Assembly: GCA_020638495.1 (NCBI GenBank)
Contig: JACKIN010000004.1
Coordinates: 186,001 to 250,000, forward strand
Origin: Geminicoccaceae bacterium
GTDB lineage: Bacteria; Pseudomonadota; Alphaproteobacteria; Geminicoccales; Geminicoccaceae
Direction: 5' to 3'
DNA length: 64,000 nt
In this document: piece after piece, positions 44,639-54,892 of the stretch
Position numbering within the stretch: position 1 is the stretch's first letter
Layout: each line of letters begins with the position of its first letter
Program-made: the position numbers and the translations under genes
Notes under the pieces: generated by a model
What the model was told of the DNA's origin: nothing
Database searches by the model: none
The model's input: only the letters and a program-made list of their open reading frames with translations

Positions 44639-47600
44639 ATGTCGGCAGTCGATAGCGCCTCGCTGTTGCGACTTGCCACGCGGCTCACCGGGTTGCCTGT
44701 CGCCCTGCTGGTGCGCCTCGAAGGCTGCAACCTGCAGATCGTCGGCGAACCGCACGCGGGACAGCAGGCTCGGGTCGATCTCGGGCCCCTGCTGCGAAGG
44801 CTGCTGGATGGCCGGCAGCGGGGCCTGATCCGGGCCGTCGGCGCGGCTCACGGAAGCGCCCGCCCCGAGGATCAGGTCGCCGCCCGGCTCGCCGCATGCG
44901 GCTTCGGCTCGGCGGTCGTGGCCCCGCTACCCGATCCCGGCGGGGCAGCCTCTCGAATGCTCTGCTGCCTCGGCCCGCCGGGGGTGACGCCCGAGCCCAC
45001 CGCCGCGGATGCGCTCGCCGATCTTGCCGGGCTCGCGGCGGCGATGGAAAATGCGAGGCGCGCAACCGAGCGCGCCGAGGCAGGCGAGGCGCGCCTGCGG
45101 GCGGCTATCGACAGCATCCCGCACCACTTCTGGGTCACCGACGCCGAGGGCCGCTACGTCCTGCAGAACGCGGAGGACCGCGCCACCTATGGCGACCTCA
45201 TCGGGCTGCGCGCCGACCAGAGTGGCATGCCAGCCGAGATCATCGACGAGTGGCGTGACCGACACCGGCGCGTGCTCGCCGGCGAGACCCTCCGCTTCGC
45301 CGGTGCCAAGTGCATCGGCGAACGCGAAATCGTCGCCGAGCGGCTGATAGCCCCCCTGGTCATCGACGACGTCATCGTGGGCCAGGTGGGCCTTGCGGTC
45401 GACATCACGGCGCGCGTGCAGACGGAGCGGCGGCTCGCCGAGAGCGAGGCCCGCTTGCGGGCGGCAGTCGACGCGCTGCCGTTTCCGTTCTTCATCTGCG
45501 ATCTCGACGGCCGCCACATCCTGCAGAACGCCAGGGACCGCGAAGTATGGGGCGACGGGATCGGCAAGACCTTCGCCGAGCTCGGGCTGCCGGCGGCAAT
45601 CGTCGCGAGCCTGCCGGAGGCGATCGAGCGGATCCGCGCGGGCGAAGCCCGGCACAAGCTCGTCTGCTACCGGCACGGCGGCGAGCTGCGCCATGTCGAG
45701 GAGGTCTACGCACCGGTCGAGGCCAATGGCACGATTACCGGCTTCGTCGGACTCGCCATCGACCACACCGACCGGGTCCTGACCGAGCAACGACTGCAGG
45801 AGAGCGAGGCCAGGCTGCGCGACTACCTGGCGACCGCCTCGGACTGGCTCTGGGAGACCGATGCCGCGCACCGCTTCATTCGTGGCATGGGCGAGTTGCG
45901 GCGGTCCGGCCTCCGGCTGGACGACCTCATCGGCGAGTCGCTGCAGGAGCTGGTCGAGGACGACCCGGCCCGCGAATGTTACGGCGAGGAGCACCGGGCC
46001 GACCTCGCCCACGGGCGACAGTTTCGCGATCGCCTCGTCAGGCGCGCCGACGGCACGGGCCGCGAAGTCTGGCTGGAGGTGAGCGGCAATCCGCTGCTCG
46101 ATTCAGCGGGTCGGTTGATCGGCTATCGCGGCACGGCGCGCGACGTCACGGACCGGGTCGCGGCCGAGGTGGCCTTGCGCGAGGCGCATGCCCGGCTGGA
46201 GGCGCTCGCCGCCTCCGGACTGATCGGCATCACCGCGGGCCGGGGCTGGCTGGTCGAGGAGGGCAACGACGCGTTCCTGCGGATGCTCGGCCGCCACCGG
46301 GCCGAGCTCGAAGCCGGTGCGCTCGACTGGCGGGAGCTGGCCGACGATCAAGGGGGGCGCCCGGTCGAGGAGCGGCGTGGCGGGGCGGTGACGGGGACCA
46401 TGATCGCGGTCGAGCAGGAGCTCGTCCGTTCCGACGGGAGCCGCGTGCCGGTGCTGCTCAATCGCGTCGTGTTGCATGCGGCCGAGGAGCGCTGGTTCGC
46501 GCTGGTTCAGGACCTGACCACGGTGAAAGCGGCGGAGCAGCGGATCCGGATGCTCGCCGAGCGCGATGGCCTCACCGGGCTCGCCAACCGTCGGGTGCTG
46601 TTCGAGCGGCTGCAGGGCGATCTCGCCGACCGTCGCCGACCAGGCGACCTGGGTGCCCTCCTGATGCTCGATCTCGATCACTTCAAGGAGGTCAACGACC
46701 GGCTCGGCCACAACGCGGGCGATGCGCTGCTGCGGGCAGTGGGCGAGCGGCTGACCCGGGTGCTGCGGGATACCGACACGATCGCCCGGCTCGGCGGCGA
46801 CGAATTCGCCATGGTGCTGCGCGACCTGCAGGGACCGGCCGCCGCTGCCGATATCGCGACCAAGCTGCTCGCCGTGCTGGGCGAGCCGCTCGAGTTCGAG
46901 GGCCAGCTCCTGCAGCCGCGCTGCAGCATCGGCATCAGCCTGTTTCCGCGCGACGGCGCCGACGTGATGCGTCTCCTCAAGAATGCCGACATCGCCCTCT
47001 ACCAGGCCAAGGCCAAAGGCCGCGGCCGCTTCTGCTTCTTCGAGCCGGCGCTGCTCGAGGCGATCGAGCGACGACAGGCGATCGGCGAGGCGCTGCAGGC
47101 AGGCATCGCCGAGAAGGCGTTCGAGATCGAGCTGCAGCCGCAGATCCACCTGGCCAGCGGCTGCCACGCCGGTTTCGAGGCGCTGGTCCGCTGGCGACGC
47201 GACGGCGAGCTCGTGGCGCCCGACGAGTTCATCGGGATCGCCGAGGAGGTCGGCGTCATCGCATCGCTCGGCCGGCTGGTGCTGCGCCATGCCCTGGAGG
47301 CACTCCGCCGTTGCGACGATCTCGGCCTGGATGCCGGCCATGTCGCGGTCAATCTCGCCGCGGCCCAGCTCCGGGCACCGGGCTTCCCGGCGGAGGTGGC
47401 AGCCTTGCTCGGCGAGCTCGGGCTCGAGGCGGGACGGCTGGAGCTCGAGGTGACCGAGGGTGTCCTGCTCGACCGCGACGCCGTGGCGATATCGACGAGC
47501 CTGCGCGAGCTGCATGGCCTCGGCGTGACCATCACGCTGGACGATTTCGGCACCGGGGCCGCTTCGCTCGCTCACCTCAAGAGCTTCCCGGTCGATCGGC

Positions 47601-47851
47601 TGAAGATCGACCGCTCGTTCGTGCGCGGCATCGGCCGCAACGCAGACGATGCCGTCTTCGTCTGCACGATCATCAATCTCGCCCACACGCTCGGCATGGT
47701 CGTTGTCGCGGAGGGCGTCGAGACCGCCGAGCAGGAGGCTTTTCTCGAGCTGCACGGCTGCGATCTAGCGCAGGGCTTCCGTTTCGCCCGGCCGATGCCG
47801 GCGGACGGCATCGCCGCCTACCTGGCACCGACGGGGGTGCTGGCGCGCTAG
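44639..47851 (+). CDS. Multi-PAS diguanylate cyclase/phosphodiesterase (GGDEF-EAL)
   Basis: The product has 1070 residues and no membrane segment. After an N-terminal GAF-like region (about 1-140) come four PAS-type sensor domains (about 145-265, 270-385, 390-500, 505-620). The cyclase domain follows, with an intact RLGGDEF and the inhibitory I-site RDTD five residues before it. The EAL domain has FEALVRW, TLDDFGTG, LKIDRSFV and AEGVETAEQ, so both synthesis and breakdown of cyclic di-GMP are possible. Its ATG lies 6 bases after the MITE, whose terminal repeat supplies the only candidate ribosome site (GGACAGG, 44623-44629). Confidence 0.93.
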   Translation: MSAVDSASLLRLATRLTGLPVALLVRLEGCNLQIVGEPHAGQQARVDLGPLLRRLLDGRQRGLIRAVGAAHGSARPEDQVAARLAACGFGSAVVAPLPDPGGAASRMLCCLGPPGVTPEPTAADALADLAGLAAAMENARRATERAEAGEARLRAAIDSIPHHFWVTDAEGRYVLQNAEDRATYGDLIGLRADQSGMPAEIIDEWRDRHRRVLAGETLRFAGAKCIGEREIVAERLIAPLVIDDVIVGQVGLAVDITARVQTERRLAESEARLRAAVDALPFPFFICDLDGRHILQNARDREVWGDGIGKTFAELGLPAAIVASLPEAIERIRAGEARHKLVCYRHGGELRHVEEVYAPVEANGTITGFVGLAIDHTDRVLTEQRLQESEARLRDYLATASDWLWETDAAHRFIRGMGELRRSGLRLDDLIGESLQELVEDDPARECYGEEHRADLAHGRQFRDRLVRRADGTGREVWLEVSGNPLLDSAGRLIGYRGTARDVTDRVAAEVALREAHARLEALAASGLIGITAGRGWLVEEGNDAFLRMLGRHRAELEAGALDWRELADDQGGRPVEERRGGAVTGTMIAVEQELVRSDGSRVPVLLNRVVLHAAEERWFALVQDLTTVKAAEQRIRMLAERDGLTGLANRRVLFERLQGDLADRRRPGDLGALLMLDLDHFKEVNDRLGHNAGDALLRAVGERLTRVLRDTDTIARLGGDEFAMVLRDLQGPAAAADIATKLLAVLGEPLEFEGQLLQPRCSIGISLFPRDGADVMRLLKNADIALYQAKAKGRGRFCFFEPALLEAIERRQAIGEALQAGIAEKAFEIELQPQIHLASGCHAGFEALVRWRRDGELVAPDEFIGIAEEVGVIASLGRLVLRHALEALRRCDDLGLDAGHVAVNLAAAQLRAPGFPAEVAALLGELGLEAGRLELEVTEGVLLDRDAVAISTSLRELHGLGVTITLDDFGTGAASLAHLKSFPVDRLKIDRSFVRGIGRNADDAVFVCTIINLAHTLGMVVVAEGVETAEQEAFLELHGCDLAQGFRFARPMPADGIAAYLAPTGVLAR

Positions 47852-47958
47852 GCCGTTCCGCCGCCCGCCGCGGACGTTGCGCCTGCCGGCAAAGCGTGCC
47901 ATCAGGCGCTCGGCTTTCCGCTTGATCCCCACCTTTCCGCAGAACGAACGAGTTGCGC

Positions 47959-49248
47959 ATGCGCCTGTCACGCTATTTCCTGCCCGTGCTTAAGGAAACA
48001 CCCGCCGAGGCGCAGATCGTGAGCCATCAGCTCATGCTGCGTGCGGGCATGGTCCAGCAGCTCGCCGCCGGCATCTACAGCTGGCTGCCGCTCGGCTACG
48101 CCGTCCTGCGCAAGGTCGAGGCGATCGTCCACCAGGAGATGCAGCGCGCCGGCGCCATCCCCATCCTGATGCCGACCATCCAGCCGGCCGATCTCTGGAT
48201 CGAGAGCGGCCGCTACAACGACTATGGCAAGGAGATGCTGCGCATCCGGGACCGCCACGATCGCAGCATGCTCTACGGGCCGACCAACGAGGAGAACGTC
48301 ACCGACATCTTCCGCCGGCACGTCCGGAGCTTCAAGCAGCTGCCGCTCAACCTCTACCATATCCAGTGGAAGTTCAGGGACGAGGTTCGCCCGCGCTTCG
48401 GCGTCATGCGCGGCCGCGAGTTCCTGATGAAGGACGCCTACAGCTTCGATCTGGACGCGGCGGGTGCGGAGGCTTCCTATGACGCCATGTTCCTGGCCTA
48501 CCTGCGCACCTTCCGCCGGATGGGCCTGACGGCTATTCCGATGCAGGCCGATACCGGTCCGATCGGCGGCAATTTGAGCCACGAGTTCCAGATTCTCGCC
48601 AGGACCGGCGAGAGCGAGGTCCATTTCGATGCGGCCTTCGAGGCCATCGACTTTTCGGCCGACGACCTCTCGGTGACCGAGCTCAAGGCCCTCTATGCCG
48701 CCGCCGACGACAAGCACGACCCGGCCGCCTGCCCGGTGCCAGCCGAGCGGCTGCGCAGCGGCCGCGGCATCGAGGTCGGCCACATCTTCTATTTCGGCAC
48801 CAAGTATTCCGAGCCCATGGGGGCCACCGTGATCGGCCCCGACGGTGCCACGCAGCCGGTGCACATGGGCTCCTACGGCATCGGCGTGTCGCGGCTGGTC
48901 GGTGCGCTCATCGAGGCCAACCACGACGACAAGGGCATCATCTGGCCCGAGGCCGTGGCACCGTTCAAGGTCGGCATCGTCGATCTGCGGCCGGACGATG
49001 CGCTCTCCCACGGCCTCGCCGAAGAGCTCCATGAACGGCTGCAGCGGGCCGGGGTCGATGTCCTCCTCGACGAGCGCGACGAGCGCGCCGGGGCGAAGTT
49101 CGCCACGATGGAGCTGATCGGCCTGCCCTGGACCGTGACAGTGGGGCCGCGCGGTGCCAAGGAGGGCAAGGTCGAGCTCAAGGCGCGCGCCAGCGGCGAG
49201 ACCGTCGAGCTCGACCCGGATGCGCTCGTCCAGCGGCTCACCGCCTGA
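47959..49248 (+). CDS. proS: Prolyl-tRNA synthetase (short bacterial type)
   Basis: The product has 429 residues. It is the alphaproteobacterial form of class II ProRS that lacks the large editing insertion. Motif 1 region RVRLSRYFLP-like N-terminus (MRLSRYFLPVLKE), motif 2 FRDEVRPRFGVMRGREFLMKD and motif 3 GSYGIGVSRLVGAL are intact, with a C-terminal anticodon-binding domain. ATG 47959 is preferred over TTG 47953. Absence of the insertion means Ala-tRNA-Pro editing must be done by a separate protein. Confidence 0.95.
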   Translation: MRLSRYFLPVLKETPAEAQIVSHQLMLRAGMVQQLAAGIYSWLPLGYAVLRKVEAIVHQEMQRAGAIPILMPTIQPADLWIESGRYNDYGKEMLRIRDRHDRSMLYGPTNEENVTDIFRRHVRSFKQLPLNLYHIQWKFRDEVRPRFGVMRGREFLMKDAYSFDLDAAGAEASYDAMFLAYLRTFRRMGLTAIPMQADTGPIGGNLSHEFQILARTGESEVHFDAAFEAIDFSADDLSVTELKALYAAADDKHDPAACPVPAERLRSGRGIEVGHIFYFGTKYSEPMGATVIGPDGATQPVHMGSYGIGVSRLVGALIEANHDDKGIIWPEAVAPFKVGIVDLRPDDALSHGLAEELHERLQRAGVDVLLDERDERAGAKFATMELIGLPWTVTVGPRGAKEGKVELKARASGETVELDPDALVQRLTA

Positions 49249-50489
49249 TGCGCAGCGCCGAGCGGCTGATCGCCTGGCGCTATCTTCGACCGACCCGGGG
49301 CGAAGGCTTCATCTCGGTGATCGCCGCCTTCGCGCTGGTCGGCATAGCACTCGGCGTCGGCACGCTCATCGTCGTGCTCGCGGTCATGAACGGCTTCCGC
49401 TCGGAGCTGCTCGGCCGCGTGCTCGGCGTCAACGGTCATGCCACGGTGGTCGCCGGGCCCGAGGGCCTCGCCGACAGCGACGTGCTGGTGACCCGCCTGC
49501 GCACGGTCGACGGCGTGCTCGACGCCATGGCCTATGTCGAGGGTCAGGTGATGGCCAGCGGCAACAATGTCGCCTCCGGCGCCATCGTGCGCGGTGTGCG
49601 GGCCGAGGATCTCGCCCGCCGCGCCGTCTTCGCCGACAACATCGTCGAGGGCTCGCTGGCGCGGCTGGACGAGGGCGGCACGATCCTGATCGGCAGCCGC
49701 ATGGGCCAGCGCATGGGCCTCGGCGTCGGCGACCGCGTCAGCCTGATCTCGCCGCAGGGGGCCGCCACCGCCTTCGGCACCGTGCCGCGGATCCAGAGCT
49801 TCGAGATCGCCGGCATCTTCGAGGTCGGGATGTTCGAGTACGACAACAGCTTCGTCTATATCGGCATCGACGACGCGATGCGCTACTTCCAGCTCGACGA
49901 CCGCGTGACCGCCGTGGAGATCCTTGTCGACGACCCGGAAATGGTGCGGCAGCTCCGCCCGACCCTCACCGCGACGGTCGCCGGGCAGGGCCGCCTGGTC
50001 GACTGGCAGCAGCTCAACTCGCATTTCTTCAATGCGCTCGAGGTCGAGCGCAACGTTATGTTCCTGATCCTCACCCTCATCATCCTCGTCGCCGCCTTCA
50101 ACATCATCACCGGCATCACCATGCTGGTGAAGTCCAAAGGCCGCGACATCGCCATCCTGCGCAGCATGGGCGCCACGCAGGGTGCCGTGATGCGCATCTT
50201 CTTCCTTGCCGGCGCCAGCATCGGCGTCGCCGGCACCCTGATCGGCTTCGGCCTCGGCATAGCCTTCGCCCTCAACATCGACAGCATCCGCCTTTTCCTG
50301 GAGGGCCTGACCGGGGCGGAGCTCTGGTCGGCGGAAATTCGCTTCCTTTCCCGCCTCCCGGCCGAGATCAATCCCGACGACGTCACCCGGGTCGTGCTGA
50401 TGGGTCTCGGCCTCTCCTTCCTCGCCACGCTCTACCCGGCCTGGCGGGCGGCGCGCGTCGATCCGGTGGAAGCGCTGCGCTATGAGTGA
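49248..50489 (+). CDS. Lipoprotein-releasing system permease LolC/LolE
   Basis: The product has 413 residues: an N-terminal membrane helix (GFISVIAAFALVGIALG), a large periplasmic domain and three C-terminal helices with the FtsX-type core (MLVKSKGRDIAILRSMGA). The Lol complex extracts lipoproteins from the inner membrane. A single permease gene here implies a LolF-type homodimer rather than separate LolC and LolE. Its ATG overlaps the proS stop, and lolD overlaps its end by 8 bases. Confidence 0.93.
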   Translation: MRSAERLIAWRYLRPTRGEGFISVIAAFALVGIALGVGTLIVVLAVMNGFRSELLGRVLGVNGHATVVAGPEGLADSDVLVTRLRTVDGVLDAMAYVEGQVMASGNNVASGAIVRGVRAEDLARRAVFADNIVEGSLARLDEGGTILIGSRMGQRMGLGVGDRVSLISPQGAATAFGTVPRIQSFEIAGIFEVGMFEYDNSFVYIGIDDAMRYFQLDDRVTAVEILVDDPEMVRQLRPTLTATVAGQGRLVDWQQLNSHFFNALEVERNVMFLILTLIILVAAFNIITGITMLVKSKGRDIAILRSMGATQGAVMRIFFLAGASIGVAGTLIGFGLGIAFALNIDSIRLFLEGLTGAELWSAEIRFLSRLPAEINPDDVTRVVLMGLGLSFLATLYPAWRAARVDPVEALRYE

Positions 50490-51216
50490 GCCGGTGCTGG
50501 TCCTGAGCGGCATCGAACGGCGCTTTCGCCAGGGAGCGACCACCCTGCCGGTGCTCAGGGGCGCCGATCTCACGCTGGCACCCGGCGAGCTCGTCGCCCT
50601 GGTCGGGCCATCCGGCTCCGGCAAGTCGACGCTGCTCCACATCGCCGCCCTGCTCGAGCGGCCGAGCGCCGGCGAGGTCACCATCGACGGCCGGGCCTGC
50701 GGCCGGCTCGGCGATCGCGAGCGCACCGGCCTGCGCCGCAACCGCATCGGCTTCGTCTATCAGTTCCACCACCTCCTCGCCGATTTCACCGCCCTCGAGA
50801 ACGCCATGCTGCCACAGCTCCTGGCGGGCCGCAGCCGGGCGCAGGCAAAGGCGCGGGCGGCCGACCTGCTCGGTCGCCTCGGGCTCGGCGAGCGCCTCGG
50901 GCATCGCCCGGGCCGGCTCTCCGGCGGCGAGCAGCAGCGGGTCGCCATCGCCCGCGCCCTGGCCAACCGGCCGGGCCTGCTGCTCGCCGACGAGCCGACC
51001 GGCAATCTCGATCCGGCAACCTCGGCTCGCGTGCTCGACCTCCTGGTCGAGGTGGTGCGCGAGACCGGGACCGCTGGCTTCATCGCCACGCACAACCCGG
51101 ACATCGCCGCCGCCATGGACCGCACGCTCGAGCTGGTCGACGGCCGCCTTCGCCCCTGGACGGCGCCGCCGGCGACCGGCCGCGGAGAGCCCGTCCGGCA
51201 GACGACACCGGCCTGA
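50482..51216 (+). CDS. lolD: Lipoprotein-releasing ATPase LolD
   Basis: The product has 244 residues and is an ABC ATPase with Walker A GPSGSGKST, signature LSGGEQQR, Walker B LLLADEPTGNLD and the H-loop FIATHN. The TGNLD motif is typical of the LolD/MacB/FtsE group. It overlaps the permease gene and powers lipoprotein release to LolA. Confidence 0.93.
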   Translation: MSEPVLVLSGIERRFRQGATTLPVLRGADLTLAPGELVALVGPSGSGKSTLLHIAALLERPSAGEVTIDGRACGRLGDRERTGLRRNRIGFVYQFHHLLADFTALENAMLPQLLAGRSRAQAKARAADLLGRLGLGERLGHRPGRLSGGEQQRVAIARALANRPGLLLADEPTGNLDPATSARVLDLLVEVVRETGTAGFIATHNPDIAAAMDRTLELVDGRLRPWTAPPATGRGEPVRQTTPA

Positions 51217-51294
51217 CCCGCCCGCCGCAATTGGTTCACTTTTCGAGCATCCTGCGGTAGGACAGGGGCCTCACCACCAGATCTAGGGCCCGTG

Positions 51295-54200
51295 ATGCCG
51301 CATGCCCCCTTCGTCCACCTGCGGGTCCGCACCTCCTACTCGCTGCTCGAGGGGGCGATCGACCACAAGGCGCTGGCCGCGCGGGCCGCGGCACTCGGCA
51401 TGCCGGCGGTCGCCGTCACCGACAATGCCAATCTCTACGGCGTGATGTCGTTCTGCTCCGCGACCCTCGCCGCCGGCGTCCAGCCGATCATCGGTGCCCT
51501 CCTGCCGCTGGCGCTGGCCGAGGGTCAGCGCTCGTTCCGCCGAGAGCGACAGCACAGTCCCGCCCTGCTGCCCGTGCTCGCCCAGAACGCTGCCGGCTAC
51601 GGCAGCCTGATGAAGCTGATGAGCACGCTCCATTTCGAGGCCGGGAGCGACAAGGGCCTCACCCCGGACCAGCTGGCACGGCGGAGCGAAGGCCTGATCG
51701 TCCTGACGGGCGGCGCCGACGGGCCGCTCGGCCGGCTGCTGCGGCGCGACGACAAGGATGCCGCCCTGGTCCTGCTCGACCATCTGGCCGAAGCGTTCGC
51801 AGGGCGTCTCTATGTCGAGCTGCAGCGCCACGGCGAGGAGGCCGAGGCGATGATCGAGCCGACGCTGCTCGATCTCGCCTTCGACCGCGACCTGCCCGTC
51901 GTCGCCACCAATGACTGCCTCTTCCTGGATCCGGCCATGCACGCCGCGCACGATGCGCTGATCTGCATCGCCGAGGGGCAGCATGTGGGCAACGAGGACC
52001 GCCGCCGGTTCTCGCTCGACTACCGCTTCAAGACGGCGGCCGAGATGGCAGCGCTCTTCGCCGACCTGCCGGAGGCGATCGAGAACACGCTGCTCATCGC
52101 TCGCCGTTGCGCCGCCCTGGCACCGGCACGCGAGCCGATCCTGCCACCTTTCGCCGGCGCCGATGGCCAGGGCGAGGTCGAGGAGCTGCGGGTCCAGGCC
52201 CGTACCGGTCTCGCCCGGCGGCTCGAGCGGCTGGGCGTCGAGGGCGAGGCCAGGGCACCCTATCAGGAACGGCTCGAATACGAGCTCGACGTCATCATCC
52301 AGATGCAGTTTCCGGGCTACTTCCTCATCGTCTCGGATTTCATCCGCTGGGCCAAGCAGCAGGGCATCCCGGTGGGCCCGGGCCGCGGCTCGGGGGCGGG
52401 CTCGGTCGTCGCCTGGTCGCTCGAGATCACCGACCTCGACCCGCTCCGCTTCGGCCTCCTCTTCGAACGCTTCCTCAACCCCGAGCGCGTCTCGATGCCG
52501 GACTTCGACATCGATTTCTGCCAGGACCGCCGTGACGAGGTGATCCGCTATGTCGAGGGGCGCTACGGTGCCGACCGGGTCGCCCACATCATCACCTTCG
52601 GGAAGCTGCAGGCGAGGGCGGCGCTGCGCGATGTCGGCCGCGTGCTCGGGCTCCCTTTCGGCCTCGTCGACAAGATCTCGAAGCTCGTGCCTTTCAACCC
52701 GGCCAACCCGCCGACGCTGGCGCAGGCGGTCGAGATGGAGCCGCGGCTCGCCGAGGCGCGCGACGGCGATCCGGCCGTGGCGCGGATGATCGAGATCGCC
52801 CTCGAGCTCGAGGGCCTGCCGCGCCACGCCTCGACCCACGCGGCGGGCGTGGTGATCGGCGACCGGCCGCTCGACGAGCTCGTGCCGCTCACCCGCGATC
52901 CCAGGAGCGGCAGCGCCGTCACCCAGTTCAACATGAAGGACGTCGAGACGGCCGGCCTCGTCAAGTTCGACTTCCTCGGCCTCACCACGCTGACCATGCT
53001 GCGCATGGCCGAGGATCTCGTGAACCGGCGCGGCACGGCGCTCGATCTGGCGGCCCTGCCGCTCGACGACGCGGCCACCTACGCGCTGCTCAGCCGGGCG
53101 GAGACGGCGGGTGTGTTCCAGCTGGAATCCGGCGGCATGCGGGATGCGCTCCGGAAGCTCAAGCCCGACTGCTTCGAGGACATCATCGCCATGGTCTCGC
53201 TCTACCGGCCGGGCCCGATGGACAACATCCCGCGCTACATCAACGTCAAGCACGGCGCCGAGACGGCGGAATACCTGCACCCCATGCTCGAGCCGATCCT
53301 GAAGGAGACGAACGGCGTCATCATCTACCAGGAGCAGGTGATGGAGATCGCCAAGCAGCTCGCCGGCTACACGCTCGGCGGCGCCGATCTCCTGCGCCGG
53401 GCCATGGGCAAGAAGATCAAGGCCGAGATGGACGCGCAGCGCGCCACCTTCGTCGACGGGGCAATGGCGCGCGGCATCAGCCGCAGGATGGCCGACGTGA
53501 TCTTCGATTCGGTGGCGAAGTTCGCCTCCTACGGCTTCAACAAGAGCCATGCCGCCGCCTATGCGCTGCTCGCCTACCATACGGCCTATCTCAAGGCGAA
53601 CCACCCGCTCGAGTTCTACGCGGCGGTGATGACCATGGAGATGGCGAACCAGGAGAAGCTCGCCGCCTACCGGCACGAGATGCGCCAGCGCGGCATCGAG
53701 CTCCTGCCGCCGCACGTCAACGCTTCCCTGCCGGTTTTCTCGGTCGAGGACGGGTCGCCCCCGAACGGCTCGGCGGGGAGCCGGACGGGGGGCGGCGTAC
53801 GCTTCGCGCTCGCCGCGATCAAGGGGGTGGGCCAGGCCGCGATGCAGGCGCTCTGCGCCGAGCGCGCGGCTGGAGGCGCTTTCACGGGTCTCTGCGATCT
53901 GACCGCCAGGCTCGCCGGCAAGGGCTTCAACCGTCGCCTGCTCGAGGCGCTCGCGCGGGCCGGCGCGCTGGACGGGTTGGCGGCCAACCGGGCGACGTTG
54001 ATGGCCGGGCTCGAGCAGGCGATCGCCCATGCCGGGGCGGTGGCGGCGGCCCGGGAGAGCACCCAGGAGGGGCTCTTCGGCAGCAATGGCGACGATGTGC
54101 CCGAGCCCCGCATCGCGACCCTCGAGGAGTGGCCCCTGGGTGAGCGTCTCGGTCACGAGTTCGATGTGCTCGGAGTCTATCTCTCGGCGCATCCGCTCGA

Positions 54201-54804
54201 TGGCTACGCCGCGGCGCTCGCCGAGCGCGGCGTCGTTGCCGCCGCCCAGGTGCTGGAGGCGCCCGGCCGCTTCGACGGTGCCACGGCCGAGCTCGCCGGC
54301 GTGATCGTCGCCCGGAAGGAGAAGCGCACCGAGCGCAGCCGCTTCGCCTTCCTGCAGGTTTCCGACATTTCGGCGCAGTTCGAGGTCATGCTGTTCGCTG
54401 ACGTGCTGGAACGCTCCCGCGACCTTCTGGAGATCGGCACCGCCGTTCTGATCACCGCTGACATCCGTGCCGATGGCGACGAGATCAAGTTCGCGGCGCA
54501 GCGCCTGACACGACTCGACGACGTGGCCGCGGGCAGGGGCGAGCTGGTCGAGATCGAGCTCAGCGAGGCGGGCGCCGCCGGGCGGCTGAGGCCTCATCTC
54601 CGCGAGGGCGAAAAGGGGGCCCAGGTGCGGCTCGTCCTCGGCCTGCCGAATGGCCGCGAGGTCGTGGTGGCGCTCCCCGCCGCCATTTCGCTCAGCCATG
54701 CACGCCGGCCCGATGTGGAGCGGATCGCGGGGGTCACGCGGATCGCCGCATGCGGCAGCGCCGCCAATGCGCACGAGCCGGCGGCGCGCGGCACCTTCCA
54801 TTGA
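51295..54804 (+). CDS. dnaE: DNA polymerase III alpha subunit
   Basis: The product has 1169 residues: PHP domain, polymerase core with the catalytic Asp block PDFDIDFCQDRRDEV, helix-hairpin-helix region, OB fold (ELAGVIVARKEKRTERSRF) and a C-terminal tail. The PHP start reads HLRVRTSYSLLEGA, so the first metal-ligand His pair (HxH) is replaced and the domain is probably inactive, as in many proteobacterial DnaE proteins. AGGG lies 6 bases before ATG 51295; GTG 51292 is possible. Confidence 0.95.
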   Translation: MPHAPFVHLRVRTSYSLLEGAIDHKALAARAAALGMPAVAVTDNANLYGVMSFCSATLAAGVQPIIGALLPLALAEGQRSFRRERQHSPALLPVLAQNAAGYGSLMKLMSTLHFEAGSDKGLTPDQLARRSEGLIVLTGGADGPLGRLLRRDDKDAALVLLDHLAEAFAGRLYVELQRHGEEAEAMIEPTLLDLAFDRDLPVVATNDCLFLDPAMHAAHDALICIAEGQHVGNEDRRRFSLDYRFKTAAEMAALFADLPEAIENTLLIARRCAALAPAREPILPPFAGADGQGEVEELRVQARTGLARRLERLGVEGEARAPYQERLEYELDVIIQMQFPGYFLIVSDFIRWAKQQGIPVGPGRGSGAGSVVAWSLEITDLDPLRFGLLFERFLNPERVSMPDFDIDFCQDRRDEVIRYVEGRYGADRVAHIITFGKLQARAALRDVGRVLGLPFGLVDKISKLVPFNPANPPTLAQAVEMEPRLAEARDGDPAVARMIEIALELEGLPRHASTHAAGVVIGDRPLDELVPLTRDPRSGSAVTQFNMKDVETAGLVKFDFLGLTTLTMLRMAEDLVNRRGTALDLAALPLDDAATYALLSRAETAGVFQLESGGMRDALRKLKPDCFEDIIAMVSLYRPGPMDNIPRYINVKHGAETAEYLHPMLEPILKETNGVIIYQEQVMEIAKQLAGYTLGGADLLRRAMGKKIKAEMDAQRATFVDGAMARGISRRMADVIFDSVAKFASYGFNKSHAAAYALLAYHTAYLKANHPLEFYAAVMTMEMANQEKLAAYRHEMRQRGIELLPPHVNASLPVFSVEDGSPPNGSAGSRTGGGVRFALAAIKGVGQAAMQALCAERAAGGAFTGLCDLTARLAGKGFNRRLLEALARAGALDGLAANRATLMAGLEQAIAHAGAVAAARESTQEGLFGSNGDDVPEPRIATLEEWPLGERLGHEFDVLGVYLSAHPLDGYAAALAERGVVAAAQVLEAPGRFDGATAELAGVIVARKEKRTERSRFAFLQVSDISAQFEVMLFADVLERSRDLLEIGTAVLITADIRADGDEIKFAAQRLTRLDDVAAGRGELVEIELSEAGAAGRLRPHLREGEKGAQVRLVLGLPNGREVVVALPAAISLSHARRPDVERIAGVTRIAACGSAANAHEPAARGTFH

Positions 54805-54854
54805 GCTTGTGCTGCCGAGGGCAGGTACGGTCGTCGTGCCTTGCCCGCCACCCC

Positions 54855-54883
54855 TTGCCCGCGGCCATGACCGTTTCTATGGT
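54855..54883 (+). promoter_or_regulatory. Promoter of the tRNA-Val gene
   Basis: TTGCCC (54855-54860) and TATGGT (54878-54883) are 17 bases apart, and the mature tRNA starts 10 bases after the -10 element. The placement is right for a stable-RNA promoter. Confidence 0.5.
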
Positions 54884-54892
54884 CGCGCCCGT

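Noticed and set aside
51283..54801. 1172-codon minus-strand frame opposite dnaE
   Set aside because: Mirror frame of dnaE typical of GC-rich codon use; no recognisable domain.
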